Of a stretch of 6,286 nucleotides of DNA, positions 1 to 6,286 are shown one piece after another. The notes below the pieces were generated by a model. That model was not told where the DNA came from. It did no database searches and saw only the letters and a list, made by a program, of their open reading frames with translations. Each line of letters opens with the position of its first letter. Position 1 is the first letter of the stretch. Origin of the DNA: Gammaproteobacteria bacterium (GTDB taxonomy: Bacteria; Pseudomonadota; Gammaproteobacteria; Pseudomonadales; JAUIKI01); the NCBI GenBank assembly GCA_030430875.1, contig JAUIKI010000090.1, positions 1 through 6,286 of the forward strand, read 5' to 3'. Made by a program: the position numbers and the translations under genes.

Positions 1-904
1 AATTCTTGCCTGCCTCATTAGTGGTCTGCATTAATCCACCAGAAACATTATAAAACTCATTATTTTTTCCAATCATCATGAAAGCACTGCTTCCTTCGCC
101 AGAAATTATAATTTCTCCTGTGTTATACATTCCACCAACTAATGTTTCATTCTCGCTTTGAGTTCCATAAGTATGTTTAGAATTAAAACGAGCGTTGCTT
201 CCATAATATGTATATAAATTGGCTGCATCACCTGAAACAGTAATCTTTCCTGCATTGGTAAAATTTGCTATTAAGCCTTTATTAATCTCAAAAGCTTTTG
301 AAAAATTACCGTCAACAATGATTTCGCCATTTAAACCATTATAAAAAGAATTTTTGTTATCAAATCCATTTGCAACTAAAACCTTTGATCCACCTGATTT
401 TAAATGAATAACGCCTTGATTTATTAGCATATTATCTGTTCCAGAGAGATCAAAAACTTTTCCACCAAATTTATTTATTTCAATATATCCAGTTGATTCA
501 TTCACAAAACAGTTTTGGCTATCCATTTGTAATAAAATCAGATCATCAACATCATTAGGCGCTAAAATTTTTCCATTATTTATGATGACATTTTCGTTCA
601 GTAGTGAAAAAACTGGGATTCCATCATTAGCATTATTGTTTGCTAAAGTAACAATTGCATTTTCTTCAATCAGGAATGAGCTATTTGAGAATTTTCCAAA
701 TGGACTGAATCCCAAATTATCACTGTTAGTCACCAGAGCATTGTTTTCAATTAACACATCAAACCCATCATAATTTAATGTCGGAACACCTTTAAAATCT
801 GTATTTGAACAAATGATTTGGTTACCATTTATGCTACAAACCGCATAGGAACCCTGTGCATATACACCTAATGTAGCCATCAATAATCCATTAATTATCT
901 TCAT
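1..904 (-). CDS. Exported beta-helix repeat surface protein, N-terminal part (autotransporter/adhesin-like)
   Basis: An open frame of 301 codons runs from an ATG at 904 to the left edge without a stop, so the C-terminus is missing. The N-terminus (one Lys, a moderately hydrophobic stretch, then Ser-Tyr-Ala at 19-21) fits a Sec signal peptide cut after A21. Cys23 and Cys32 follow and could form a disulfide in the periplasm. The rest is rich in Asn, Gly, Ile and Ser and carries an irregular repeat of the form aromatic/hydrophobic-x-N-x-G-x-I-x-[V/L/I], near residues 106-116, 159-169, 187-198, 214-225 and 258-269. Such repeats are typical of right-handed beta-helix passengers of type V secreted proteins. 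AAGGAG lies 10 bases before the ATG and supports this start. GC is lower than in the housekeeping genes. No family is recognised. The transport class cannot be decided without the C-terminus, and I see no NPNGI-type motif of a two-partner secretion domain. Confidence 0.75.
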   Translation of the reverse strand, partial: MKIINGLLMATLGVYAQGSYAVCSINGNQIICSNTDFKGVPTLNYDGFDVLIENNALVTNSDNLGFSPFGKFSNSSFLIEENAIVTLANNNANDGIPVFSLLNENVIINNGKILAPNDVDDLILLQMDSQNCFVNESTGYIEINKFGGKVFDLSGTDNMLINQGVIHLKSGGSKVLVANGFDNKNSFYNGLNGEIIVDGNFSKAFEINKGLIANFTNAGKITVSGDAANLYTYYGSNARFNSKHTYGTQSENETLVGGMYNTGEIIISGEGSSAFMMIGKNNEFYNVSGGLMQTTNEAGKN

Positions 905-914
905 TGCTTAAAAT

Positions 915-920
915 CTCCTT
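915..920 (-). promoter_or_regulatory. Ribosome binding site of the exported repeat protein
   Basis: AAGGAG on the minus strand sits 10 bases upstream of the ATG at 904. It selects this start over the in-frame ATG eight codons further in, which would lose much of the signal peptide. Confidence 0.7.
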
Positions 921-985
921 AAATCATATTAATTCAGGCAAAAAAACCCCGTCACATGTTTCATGCATTTCATTGATTTTTATTA

Positions 986-1013
986 AAAATAAGGTGTATT
1001 ATTTAATCGTCAA
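986..1013 (-). promoter_or_regulatory. Candidate sigma70-type promoter for the exported repeat protein
   Basis: On the minus strand TTGACG (1008-1013, 5 of 6 matches to the -35 consensus) is followed after 16 bases by TATTTT (986-991, 4 of 6 matches to the -10). This would leave a leader of roughly 75 bases before the ATG at 904. The surroundings are AT-rich, so chance matches are likely and the -10 is weak. A CATG-TTT-CATG inverted repeat in the leader (near 956-966) is too short to call an operator. Confidence 0.3.
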
Positions 1014-1243
1014 ATAGATCTTTATCTTGATCCAGAAAAGACATATCTCCACTCCCTTGGGAATTCATCATTGAGATAAACATTAATCTATTAATAGGTT
1101 TAGCAGCTAAAAAACAACCTGATGATGTACTTTGGTACATATTTATGTGGATTTCACTTTCAATTGAAGATGGAGCAACAATTCCATTTTCTCTTGAAAA
1201 AATTCAAAAAATATTTGAGAATCAATTTCAGAAAGTTATATAA
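993..1243 (+). pseudogene. Possible remnant of a small decayed gene, unknown function
   Basis: Two plus-strand frames together look protein-like. The first (993-1076, stop TAA at 1077-1079) contains a peptide reading DLYLDPEKTYLHSLG. The second (open from 1031, stop TAA at 1241-1243) encodes about 70 residues. Its later part has an amphipathic helical look (LLIGLAAKKQPDDVLWYIF, then SLEKIQKIFENQ). Neither frame has a usable ATG at its beginning, and the only ATG in the second frame is at 1148. A single frameshift around 1060-1080 would join them into one reading frame of about 80 residues. I do not recognise the protein. It may instead be chance open sequence in AT-rich DNA. The remaining intergenic bases up to 1315 show nothing convincing. 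Confidence 0.35.
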
Positions 1244-1315
1244 GCCTGCCTATTAGTTAGAGACAAATTCAAGTAATATCTATTACATCATTCAATGTTG
1301 GAAGTGTGCACGTAA

Positions 1316-2091
1316 ATGAATACTATTTACGAAGCAATTATTATTGGTGCCGGTCCATCGGGATTAATGACTCTTAAAGAATTTCAAAGAAAAAAATTGA
1401 TTGTATTGCGCTTGAGAAAACCTCTGAAATCGGTGGGTTATGGCGCTGACTTCCTGACTGGCAAGATATCCAGTCAAGAAAAGAAGATTGGGGCTTAGAG
1501 GGTATAAAAATTGAAGGGGAAGACCGAATAAATATTTAAAAATGTCATCAACAAATGGTTGAGAAATAGAATCTAAAAACACTTATTCGTTTCTCCGAAG
1601 ACGTACAAAGAGTACATTTCAACAACAAATGGACTATTATTACTCAAAAAAATGAATATCAATGCAAACATCTCGTTGTGGCTACAGGTGCTCACAACAT
1701 TGCTTGCTTCCCTGATATAGAAAAAAGAGAACCTGATATTCTGGAATACCATTCTTCTGAATTAAAAGATACTACAGTATTAAAAAATAAAACTGTAGCA
1801 GTTATTGGACCTGGAGCTTCTGCAATGGATGTTATTGATCTTTGTTTTGAAAACAAATCAAAGAAAATTCACTGGCTTTATCGTTCAAATAAATGGTTTA
1901 TACCTACAACCAAAAAAAAACATACCAAAACCACTATTCGCCAGCTTGCATTTGGTCAAATGCTTGGGCAAACAAGCGAAGAAATCAATGCTGCATTTCA
2001 GAAAATACTCAATTCTAAATATGAGCATTTTGGCCTGAATGACATCTTACCTACAGAAAATTTTGATATTCAAAAACAACAAATTCTTTGA
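1316..2091 (+). pseudogene. Decayed FAD/NAD(P)-dependent flavoprotein monooxygenase-like gene
   Basis: The ATG at 1316 opens a frame with the FAD-binding Rossmann motif GAGPSG (residues 11-16). In an A7 run (1390-1396) the frame changes. The next frame reads KIDCIALEKTSEIGGLWR, the expected continuation of an FAD-binding domain. In-frame stops follow: TGA at 1447-1449, TAA at 1537-1539 and TAG at 1567-1569. From about 1570 the same frame stays open to TGA at 2089-2091. It carries LVVATGAH (the usual ATG motif), a YHSSEL stretch recalling the FMO/BVMO fingerprint, and a second dinucleotide motif GPGASA (1807-1824) that would bind NAD(P)H. Relatives are usually over 400 residues, so the C-terminal third, with the last FAD contacts, is missing. 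One frameshift, three stops and the truncation make this a pseudogene. The original substrate cannot be told. Only a weak GGAAG (1300-1304) precedes the start. Confidence 0.85.
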
Positions 2092-2224
2092 ATACTGCTT
2101 GTTGTACTAGCTCTAGCTTAATCTGATACATTAATTCCGTTGATTTTTCCGTGTTTTCTTTGTCCGATTTTTTTCATTTTTGACTCATATAGATCAGAAA
2201 AATATCCACAGTTAGTATGCAGTT

Positions 2225-3301
2225 TTAGTCAGTGACAGACTGCTTAAAATGTATCATTCGCTCAAGTGGAATTAATGCTTTTTCTCGAATTGCTGCATCA
2301 ATTAAAATCTCATTTTTCGCTGGTTTGTTTTCCAAAACGGCAGCAAGATTCGCCAAACTATTCATGGCCATCCATGGACAATTTGCACAGCTCTTGCAGG
2401 TTGCACCATGACCAAAAGTGGGTGCTGCAATGAGTTTTTTCTCCGGCGCCAATTGCTGCATTTTGTAGAAAATCCCACGATCTGTTGCAACAATAAATGT
2501 ATCATTTGGCAAATCTCCTGCTGCTTTGATCAGCTGGGTGGTAGAACCAACCACATCAGCCAACGCAATCACTGCTTGTGGAGATTCTGGATGCACCAAA
2601 ATGGCAGCATCTGGATAAATATTTTTTAAATCTACAATACCTTTTGCTTTGAATTGCTCATGTACGATGCAAGCACCATCCCAAAGCACCATTTCAGCAT
2701 CTGTTTGCTGCTGAATATAGTGACCTAAATGTTTATCAGGCGCCCATAGGATTTTTTGGCCTTGCAAGGCAAGATGATCAATCACCTCCAACGCAATACT
2801 GGAAGTAACCACCCAATCTGCTCGCGCTTTAACTTCTGCAGATGTATTAGCATAGACAACTACCGTATGATCTGGATACTGATTACAAAACGCATTAAAT
2901 TCATCAGCTGGACAACCAATATCTAACGAGCATGTTGCATCCAATGTTGGCATAAAAACCCGTTTTTCAGGGGTTAAAATTTTTGCTGTCTCCCCCATAA
3001 ACTTTACCCCAGCAACAATCAAGGTTTCAGCAGAATGTTGATTACCAAAACGTGCCATTTCCAATGAATCTGATACACAGCCACCAGTTTCTTCAGCCAA
3101 TTCTTGTAAATCAGCATCAGTATAATAATGCGCAACTAGTACCGCATTTTCTTGAATTAAATATTGTTTAATCTTTTGCTTATACGCATTCTTTTCAGCT
3201 AATGACAACGCAGGAGGCTGATGATTCTCAGAAAAATCAACATGTTGACGAATGATGGAATTGTTGTAAACAAATACTGTAGAATCAGATGGTTGTGGCA
3301 T
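2225..3301 (-). CDS. nadA: Quinolinate synthase A
   Basis: NadA condenses iminoaspartate (made by L-aspartate oxidase, NadB) with dihydroxyacetone phosphate to give quinolinate, the second step of de novo NAD synthesis in the cytoplasm. It needs an oxygen-sensitive [4Fe-4S] cluster. The protein is 358 residues, close to the usual 350. The three cluster ligands are visible as C124 (ATCSLDIGC), C211 ([10 protein letters not shown]) and C308, the last Cys of C302-x2-C305-x2-C308. Their spacings of 87 and 97 residues equal those of the E. coli enzyme as I recall it (113/200/297). Other family motifs are AHYY (57-60), [12 protein letters not shown] (98-109), HPES (237-240) and GSTTQLI (252-258). 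AAGG lies 6 bases before the ATG. The gene starts 55 bases after der in the same direction, so it may be read from the upstream operon. I see no sound promoter of its own and no nadB or nadC in the window. Confidence 0.97.
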   Translation of the reverse strand: MPQPSDSTVFVYNNSIIRQHVDFSENHQPPALSLAEKNAYKQKIKQYLIQENAVLVAHYYTDADLQELAEETGGCVSDSLEMARFGNQHSAETLIVAGVKFMGETAKILTPEKRVFMPTLDATCSLDIGCPADEFNAFCNQYPDHTVVVYANTSAEVKARADWVVTSSIALEVIDHLALQGQKILWAPDKHLGHYIQQQTDAEMVLWDGACIVHEQFKAKGIVDLKNIYPDAAILVHPESPQAVIALADVVGSTTQLIKAAGDLPNDTFIVATDRGIFYKMQQLAPEKKLIAAPTFGHGATCKSCANCPWMAMNSLANLAAVLENKPAKNEILIDAAIREKALIPLERMIHFKQSVTD

Positions 3302-3356
3302 AACCTACCTTTTGAATTATTTTGTCAAAAAAATTGATTACTAACGAATAAGGAGA

Positions 3357-4775
3357 CTATCTTCTCCGTTTTTTTGCTTTTTTGCTATAGCTCATTAAGC
3401 GTTGCCGTTTACGAATTTGACGATCTGACAAACGATTACGTTTATTTTTATACGGATTGTCTCCCGTTTTAAACTCAATTCTTACTGCAGTTCCAATGAT
3501 TTTCAACACTTTTTGATAGCATTTTGATAAATAGCGCCGGTAATGGTCAGGGACATTACTAGTAAGATTACCATGAATAATAATCAGTGGTGGCAACGTA
3601 CCACCCTGATGAGCAAAGCGTAATTTGATACGCCTTCCCTGCACCATTGGTGGTTGATGATGACTGACAAACTCAATCAGAAAATCTGTTAGCATTTTTG
3701 CCTGCCAATGTTTGTTGACAGATTGATAACAACGATTTGCATCATCAAAAAGATTACCAACACCAGTTCCATGCAATGCTGAAATAAATCGTATCGGAAC
3801 GAAATCAGCAAATGTCAGCCTTCTATCAATAGTAGAACGAATAATTCGTCTCGCATCATGACTCAATCCATCCCATTTATTAACGGACAGGACAAGACTT
3901 TTTCCTTTTTCCAAGACAAAACCTGTTAGATGTAAATCTTGATCAACAACTCCTTCACTGGCGTCCATTAACTGAATCACGACATCAGCCGCATCAATCG
4001 CTTGAAGTGTCCGAATGATGGATACTTTCTCTACTTTTTCATTGATGCTTTTTCGACGTCTAACACCTGCTGTATCAATCAATACATAGTGCTGGTCAAA
4101 ACGTTCAAATGGAATGTAGATGCTATCGCGAGTTGTTCCAGGAAGGTCATAAACCACAACCCGTTCTTCTCCTAGCATACGATTGACTAAGGTGGATTTG
4201 CCAACATTAGGTCGACCAACAATGGCAATCTTTATGCTATTTTCAGGGAGATCTTCAGGAAGAAGATCATCTTCTTTTTTTAAGCCTTCAGACTCAATAA
4301 CTACGTCGGCCATTAACTTTGTAACACCACGCCCATGAGTCGCTGATATTAAAAATAATCGCTGAAAGCCTAATTGATAGCATTCTCCCAAAGCCGTATT
4401 TTCATCAATACCATCAATTTTATTTGCAATAAGGTAGACAGGTTTTTCAAGGCGTCGCAGCTTAGTTGCAAGCTCTTGGTCTGTGACTGAAATTCCTGCT
4501 CTAACATCAATCAAAAAGAAAACAATATCTGATTCTTCAATCGCTTGCTCTGATTGCTTAAAAACAGACTCATCCAGCTTAGAGGGATTAGCGACAAATC
4601 CTGCCGTATCAACTATGATAAAGCGTTGTTCGTCAACAGTTGCTTCACCATATTGACGATCACGGGTCAACCCAGCTGTATCTTCAACGATGGCTGAACT
4701 GGATCGAGTTAGGCGATTAAACAATGTCGACTTACCGACATTAGTATTGCCGATTAGTGCAATGACAGGAAGCAT
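3357..4775 (-). CDS. der: Ribosome biogenesis double GTPase Der (EngA)
   Basis: Der is an essential cytoplasmic GTPase that acts in late 50S subunit assembly. The 472-residue protein has two tandem GTPase domains and a C-terminal KH-like domain. Domain 1 shows G1 GNTNVGKS (9-16), G3 DTAG (56-59), G4 NKID (118-121) and G5 SAT (144-146). After an acidic linker (about 160-180), domain 2 shows G1 GRPNVGKS (187-194), G3 DTAG (234-237), G4 NKWD (299-302) and G5 SAL (332-334). The KH-like domain covers about 350-440, and the tail is strongly basic. The first G1 has Asn-Thr where Arg-Pro is usual, but the core GxxxxGKS is intact. The start is fixed by the family N-terminus (Met, then the first beta strand), yet no Shine-Dalgarno precedes it. 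The six bases before the ATG are CCTACT, preceded by a T6 run. The gene lies 42 bases after bamB and probably shares its transcript. Confidence 0.98.
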   Translation of the reverse strand: MLPVIALIGNTNVGKSTLFNRLTRSSSAIVEDTAGLTRDRQYGEATVDEQRFIIVDTAGFVANPSKLDESVFKQSEQAIEESDIVFFLIDVRAGISVTDQELATKLRRLEKPVYLIANKIDGIDENTALGECYQLGFQRLFLISATHGRGVTKLMADVVIESEGLKKEDDLLPEDLPENSIKIAIVGRPNVGKSTLVNRMLGEERVVVYDLPGTTRDSIYIPFERFDQHYVLIDTAGVRRRKSINEKVEKVSIIRTLQAIDAADVVIQLMDASEGVVDQDLHLTGFVLEKGKSLVLSVNKWDGLSHDARRIIRSTIDRRLTFADFVPIRFISALHGTGVGNLFDDANRCYQSVNKHWQAKMLTDFLIEFVSHHQPPMVQGRRIKLRFAHQGGTLPPLIIIHGNLTSNVPDHYRRYLSKCYQKVLKIIGTAVRIEFKTGDNPYKNKRNRLSDRQIRKRQRLMSYSKKAKKRRR

Positions 4776-4781
4776 AGTAGG

Positions 4782-4808
4782 AAAAAAGCGCGTCGAATAA
4801 CAACACGC
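4782..4808 (-). terminator. Terminator-like hairpin between bamB and der
   Basis: On the minus strand GCGTG (4804-4808) can pair with CGCGC (4788-4792), with one G-T wobble and an 11-base loop. A run of six T (4782-4787) follows directly. This is a weak intrinsic-terminator shape placed after the bamB stop and ending six bases before the der ATG. If it works it would cut read-through from bamB into der only partly, because no separate der promoter is evident. The stem is short and no energy was calculated. Confidence 0.35.
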
Positions 4809-4817
4809 AATTAAAAG

Positions 4818-5975
4818 TTAATTTACTTGTAAAGCAACAAGTTTACCATTATTAGAATAGACATAAATCATGTCATCTATCACAACAGGTTCAACACGAA
4901 AACCATTTCCACCAACTTTCAGGCGACTTACAAAGCGTCCATCAGTTTGGGAAACTAAGTGAAGATAGCCCTCATAATCACCCACTGCAACAAAACTTTT
5001 ATAGGGAACAGGCGACGTTAATTTTCTACCATGCAAACCTTCCTGTTTCCAAAGACTCGCACTTGTGCTTTCGTCTAGAGCCCATAGCTTACCACCACTG
5101 TCAGCGATAAAAACATAGCCTTCAACTGCACCTGCACCAACATAGCTAGCAATATCACGTTGCCAACGCATTCTTCCAGTGCTTGAACTCATCGCAACCA
5201 CTGTTCCTTTGAAACTAGTGGCATAAATCATGTCATCAGTCATCAATAGTTTGCCATCGATATCAGCAATACGTTCAATATCAGAACGACCACTTGGAAT
5301 GGCAATACGTTGTTCCCAACGCACCACACCATTATTGGCGTTTAGACCTGTCAATTTTCCACTAGAAAATCCTGCAATCACCACATTTTCTGAATTCACA
5401 ACCGGTGAACTTGTACCTCTCAAAGTCAGTGCAGGAACTGTATTCCCATGCACCCAACGTTTTTCACCAGTCTGTGTATCAAATGCAAATAACTTATCAT
5501 CCAACGTTTGTACAATAACTACATCCGTTTGTATAGTCGGCTTAGATAGCACTTCGCTGGAAACTCGATTACGCCAAACAACTTCGCCTGTTTCTTGATT
5601 TAGCGCTAATACTTCCCCATCACTGGTCCCCACTAATACCAAACCATAACCAACTGACACACCACCTGTGACAGGTAAACTCAATTTATTCAACCATGTT
5701 TTGGCACCAGTTACACGGTTAAATGCCATTACGTTCCCATTCACATCAGATACGTACAATTGATCACCGCTAATAACAGGCGTGATTTTGTCATATTTCT
5801 TACCAAGTCCAGAACCAATGTTAGCGCTCCACACCTTTCTCAACTGAAATTCTTCTTGAAATTCAGGAAGCGCGTTGAGCTTGTCTTCTGCTTTCTTTGC
5901 AAATAATCCACACCCAGACAGCACAAGAGAAGATAAACCAATCAGTAGACCTATTCGACTCAGTTGAAATAACAT
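4818..5975 (-). CDS. bamB: Outer membrane protein assembly factor BamB (lipoprotein)
   Basis: BamB is the beta-propeller lipoprotein of the BAM complex that folds and inserts outer-membrane beta-barrel proteins. It binds periplasmic POTRA domains of BamA. From the start at 5975 it is 385 residues; E. coli BamB has about 392. The lipoprotein signal ends in the lipobox L19-S20-G21-C22, and Gly follows the Cys, so the Lol system should send it to the outer membrane. At least seven PQQ-like blade repeats are readable, of the type (V/I)Y-V-x3-x-G-x-(L/V)-x-A-(L/F)-x4-TG-x3-W. Examples begin near residues 73, 113, 153, 199, 250 and 289, with a closing strand at 370-384. LTLRG (183-187) and D238/D240 match positions reported in E. 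coli BamB (L192, L194, R195, D246, D248) for BamA contact. An ATG at 5999 in the same frame would add eight residues, but it overlaps yfgM and the better ribosome binding site favours 5975. Confidence 0.96.
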   Translation of the reverse strand: MLFQLSRIGLLIGLSSLVLSGCGLFAKKAEDKLNALPEFQEEFQLRKVWSANIGSGLGKKYDKITPVISGDQLYVSDVNGNVMAFNRVTGAKTWLNKLSLPVTGGVSVGYGLVLVGTSDGEVLALNQETGEVVWRNRVSSEVLSKPTIQTDVVIVQTLDDKLFAFDTQTGEKRWVHGNTVPALTLRGTSSPVVNSENVVIAGFSSGKLTGLNANNGVVRWEQRIAIPSGRSDIERIADIDGKLLMTDDMIYATSFKGTVVAMSSSTGRMRWQRDIASYVGAGAVEGYVFIADSGGKLWALDESTSASLWKQEGLHGRKLTSPVPYKSFVAVGDYEGYLHLVSQTDGRFVSRLKVGGNGFRVEPVVIDDMIYVYSNNGKLVALQVN

Positions 5976-5976
5976 G

Positions 5977-6286
5977 TCACTCTGCCTCCATAGTAGCAAT
6001 TTGAATATGCGCTAAATCTGCAATTTTTAATTCCAAAATTTGAGGAACGGTTGAGTATTCTTCATAGCCTGATCTAGCAGTTTTATAGGCAGTTTTTGCT
6101 TGTTCCAGCTCACCCTTTGCCAACGCTAAATCACCTTTTACCTCCCAATACTGTCCGATAAACTGATTATCAGGATTACTATTTAACAACCGATCAGCTT
6201 CACTATAATTTTTTTGCTCAATATAGATTCTTACCAACCGTAGTGTCGCAAGATCCACAAGCTCTTTTTCAGCATTATTCTCTACA
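5977..6286 (-). CDS. yfgM: YfgM-type tetratricopeptide protein, C-terminal part (ancillary SecYEG/BAM-operon factor)
   Basis: The frame is open from the right window edge to TGA at 5977-5979, giving the last 103 residues of a protein of about 200. The N-terminal membrane anchor is therefore outside the window. A GTG at 6258 is in frame but not a real start, because coding continues upstream of it (VENNAEKEL, then VDLATLRLVR). The visible part holds helical TPR-like pairs (LATLRLVRIYIEQKNYSEA; YWEVKGDLALAKGELEQA; AKTAYKTARSGYEEY) and ends in a helix with LELKIADLA, matching the YfgM C-terminus (TPR_21 family). In E. coli YfgM is an inner-membrane protein with a periplasmic TPR domain that associates with SecYEG and PpiD and helps periplasmic chaperone traffic. 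Its position directly upstream of bamB and der supports the call. Confidence 0.88.
   Translation of the reverse strand, partial: VENNAEKELVDLATLRLVRIYIEQKNYSEADRLLNSNPDNQFIGQYWEVKGDLALAKGELEQAKTAYKTARSGYEEYSTVPQILELKIADLAHIQIATMEAE
5985..5989 (-). promoter_or_regulatory. Ribosome binding site of bamB inside the 3' end of yfgM
   Basis: GGAGG on the minus strand lies 9 bases before the ATG at 5975 and within the last codons of yfgM. It decides the bamB start against the longer reading from 5999. The yfgM TGA (5977-5979) and the bamB ATG are separated by one base, so translation is probably coupled. Confidence 0.75.

Noticed and set aside
582..773. Plus-strand open frame of 63 codons opposite the exported repeat protein.
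   Set aside because: It is a shadow of the longer minus-strand gene that has a signal peptide and a ribosome binding site.
8..1257. Near-identical GCCTGCCT(C)ATTAGT at 8-22 and 1244-1257, which might flank an inserted element.
   Set aside because: A 14-base match with a gap is about what chance gives in a window of this size, and the first copy lies inside a continuous coding frame.
1364..1582. Minus-strand open frame of 72 codons across the flavoprotein remnant.
   Set aside because: It runs opposite a clear flavoprotein sequence in the plus frames and shows no domain or start signal of its own.
2092..2224. Possible bidirectional terminator between the convergent flavoprotein remnant and nadA.
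   Set aside because: T- and A-rich runs exist, but I find no GC stem directly before them on either strand.
3323..3328. Perfect TTGACA on the minus strand upstream of nadA, like a -35 box.
   Set aside because: It lies only 21 bases before the ATG, so the matching -10 and transcription start would fall at or after the start codon, and no TATAAT-like box is present.
3352..3375. GGAGA/TCTCC stem followed by T7 on the plus strand at the end of der, looking like a terminator.
   Set aside because: The stem is only 5 base pairs, the T run is explained by lysine codons of the Der basic tail, and no plus-strand transcript is expected here.
5230..5598. Plus-strand open frame of 122 codons opposite bamB.
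   Set aside because: It is the antisense shadow of the BamB propeller repeats, with no ribosome binding site and no recognisable protein.

Overview
The window looks like a gammaproteobacterial chromosome segment. The evidence is the gene order, read on the minus strand: a YfgM-type tetratricopeptide protein, then bamB, then der. That order is characteristic of gammaproteobacteria, where hisS usually lies upstream. The DNA is AT-rich. Individual 60-base lines I counted run about 35-50% GC in the right-hand housekeeping block and about 23-32% in the left-hand surface-protein gene. A small or host-associated genome, for example in or near Legionellales, is possible, but this is a guess from protein flavour and no sequence comparison was run.

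The right-hand block (2225-6286) is entirely minus strand. It holds the 3' part of yfgM (cut by the window edge), bamB (one base after yfgM, with its ribosome binding site inside yfgM), der (42 bases after bamB, across a terminator-like hairpin) and nadA (55 bases after der). YfgM is an inner-membrane helper of the Sec translocon and periplasmic chaperones. BamB is the outer-membrane lipoprotein of the beta-barrel assembly machine. Der is a double GTPase for 50S ribosome maturation. NadA is the iron-sulfur quinolinate synthase of NAD biosynthesis. Together they serve envelope protein traffic, ribosome assembly and cofactor supply, and all look intact.

Positions 2092-2224 lie between convergent units. 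I see no gene and no convincing terminator there.

The left-hand block (1-2091) is accessory and partly decayed. At 1316-2091, plus strand, is the wreck of an FAD/NAD(P)-dependent flavoprotein monooxygenase-like gene, with a frameshift in an A7 run, three internal stops and no C-terminal third. Positions 993-1243 hold two overlapping plus-strand open frames without good starts, which read like another small decayed gene of unknown identity. At 1-904, minus strand, is the start of a secreted, repeat-rich protein that looks like a beta-helix passenger (autotransporter or adhesin type) and runs off the left edge.

I see no CRISPR array, tRNA, rRNA or intact mobile element. The least described item is the exported repeat protein at the left edge. 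I found no convincing new multi-gene system.
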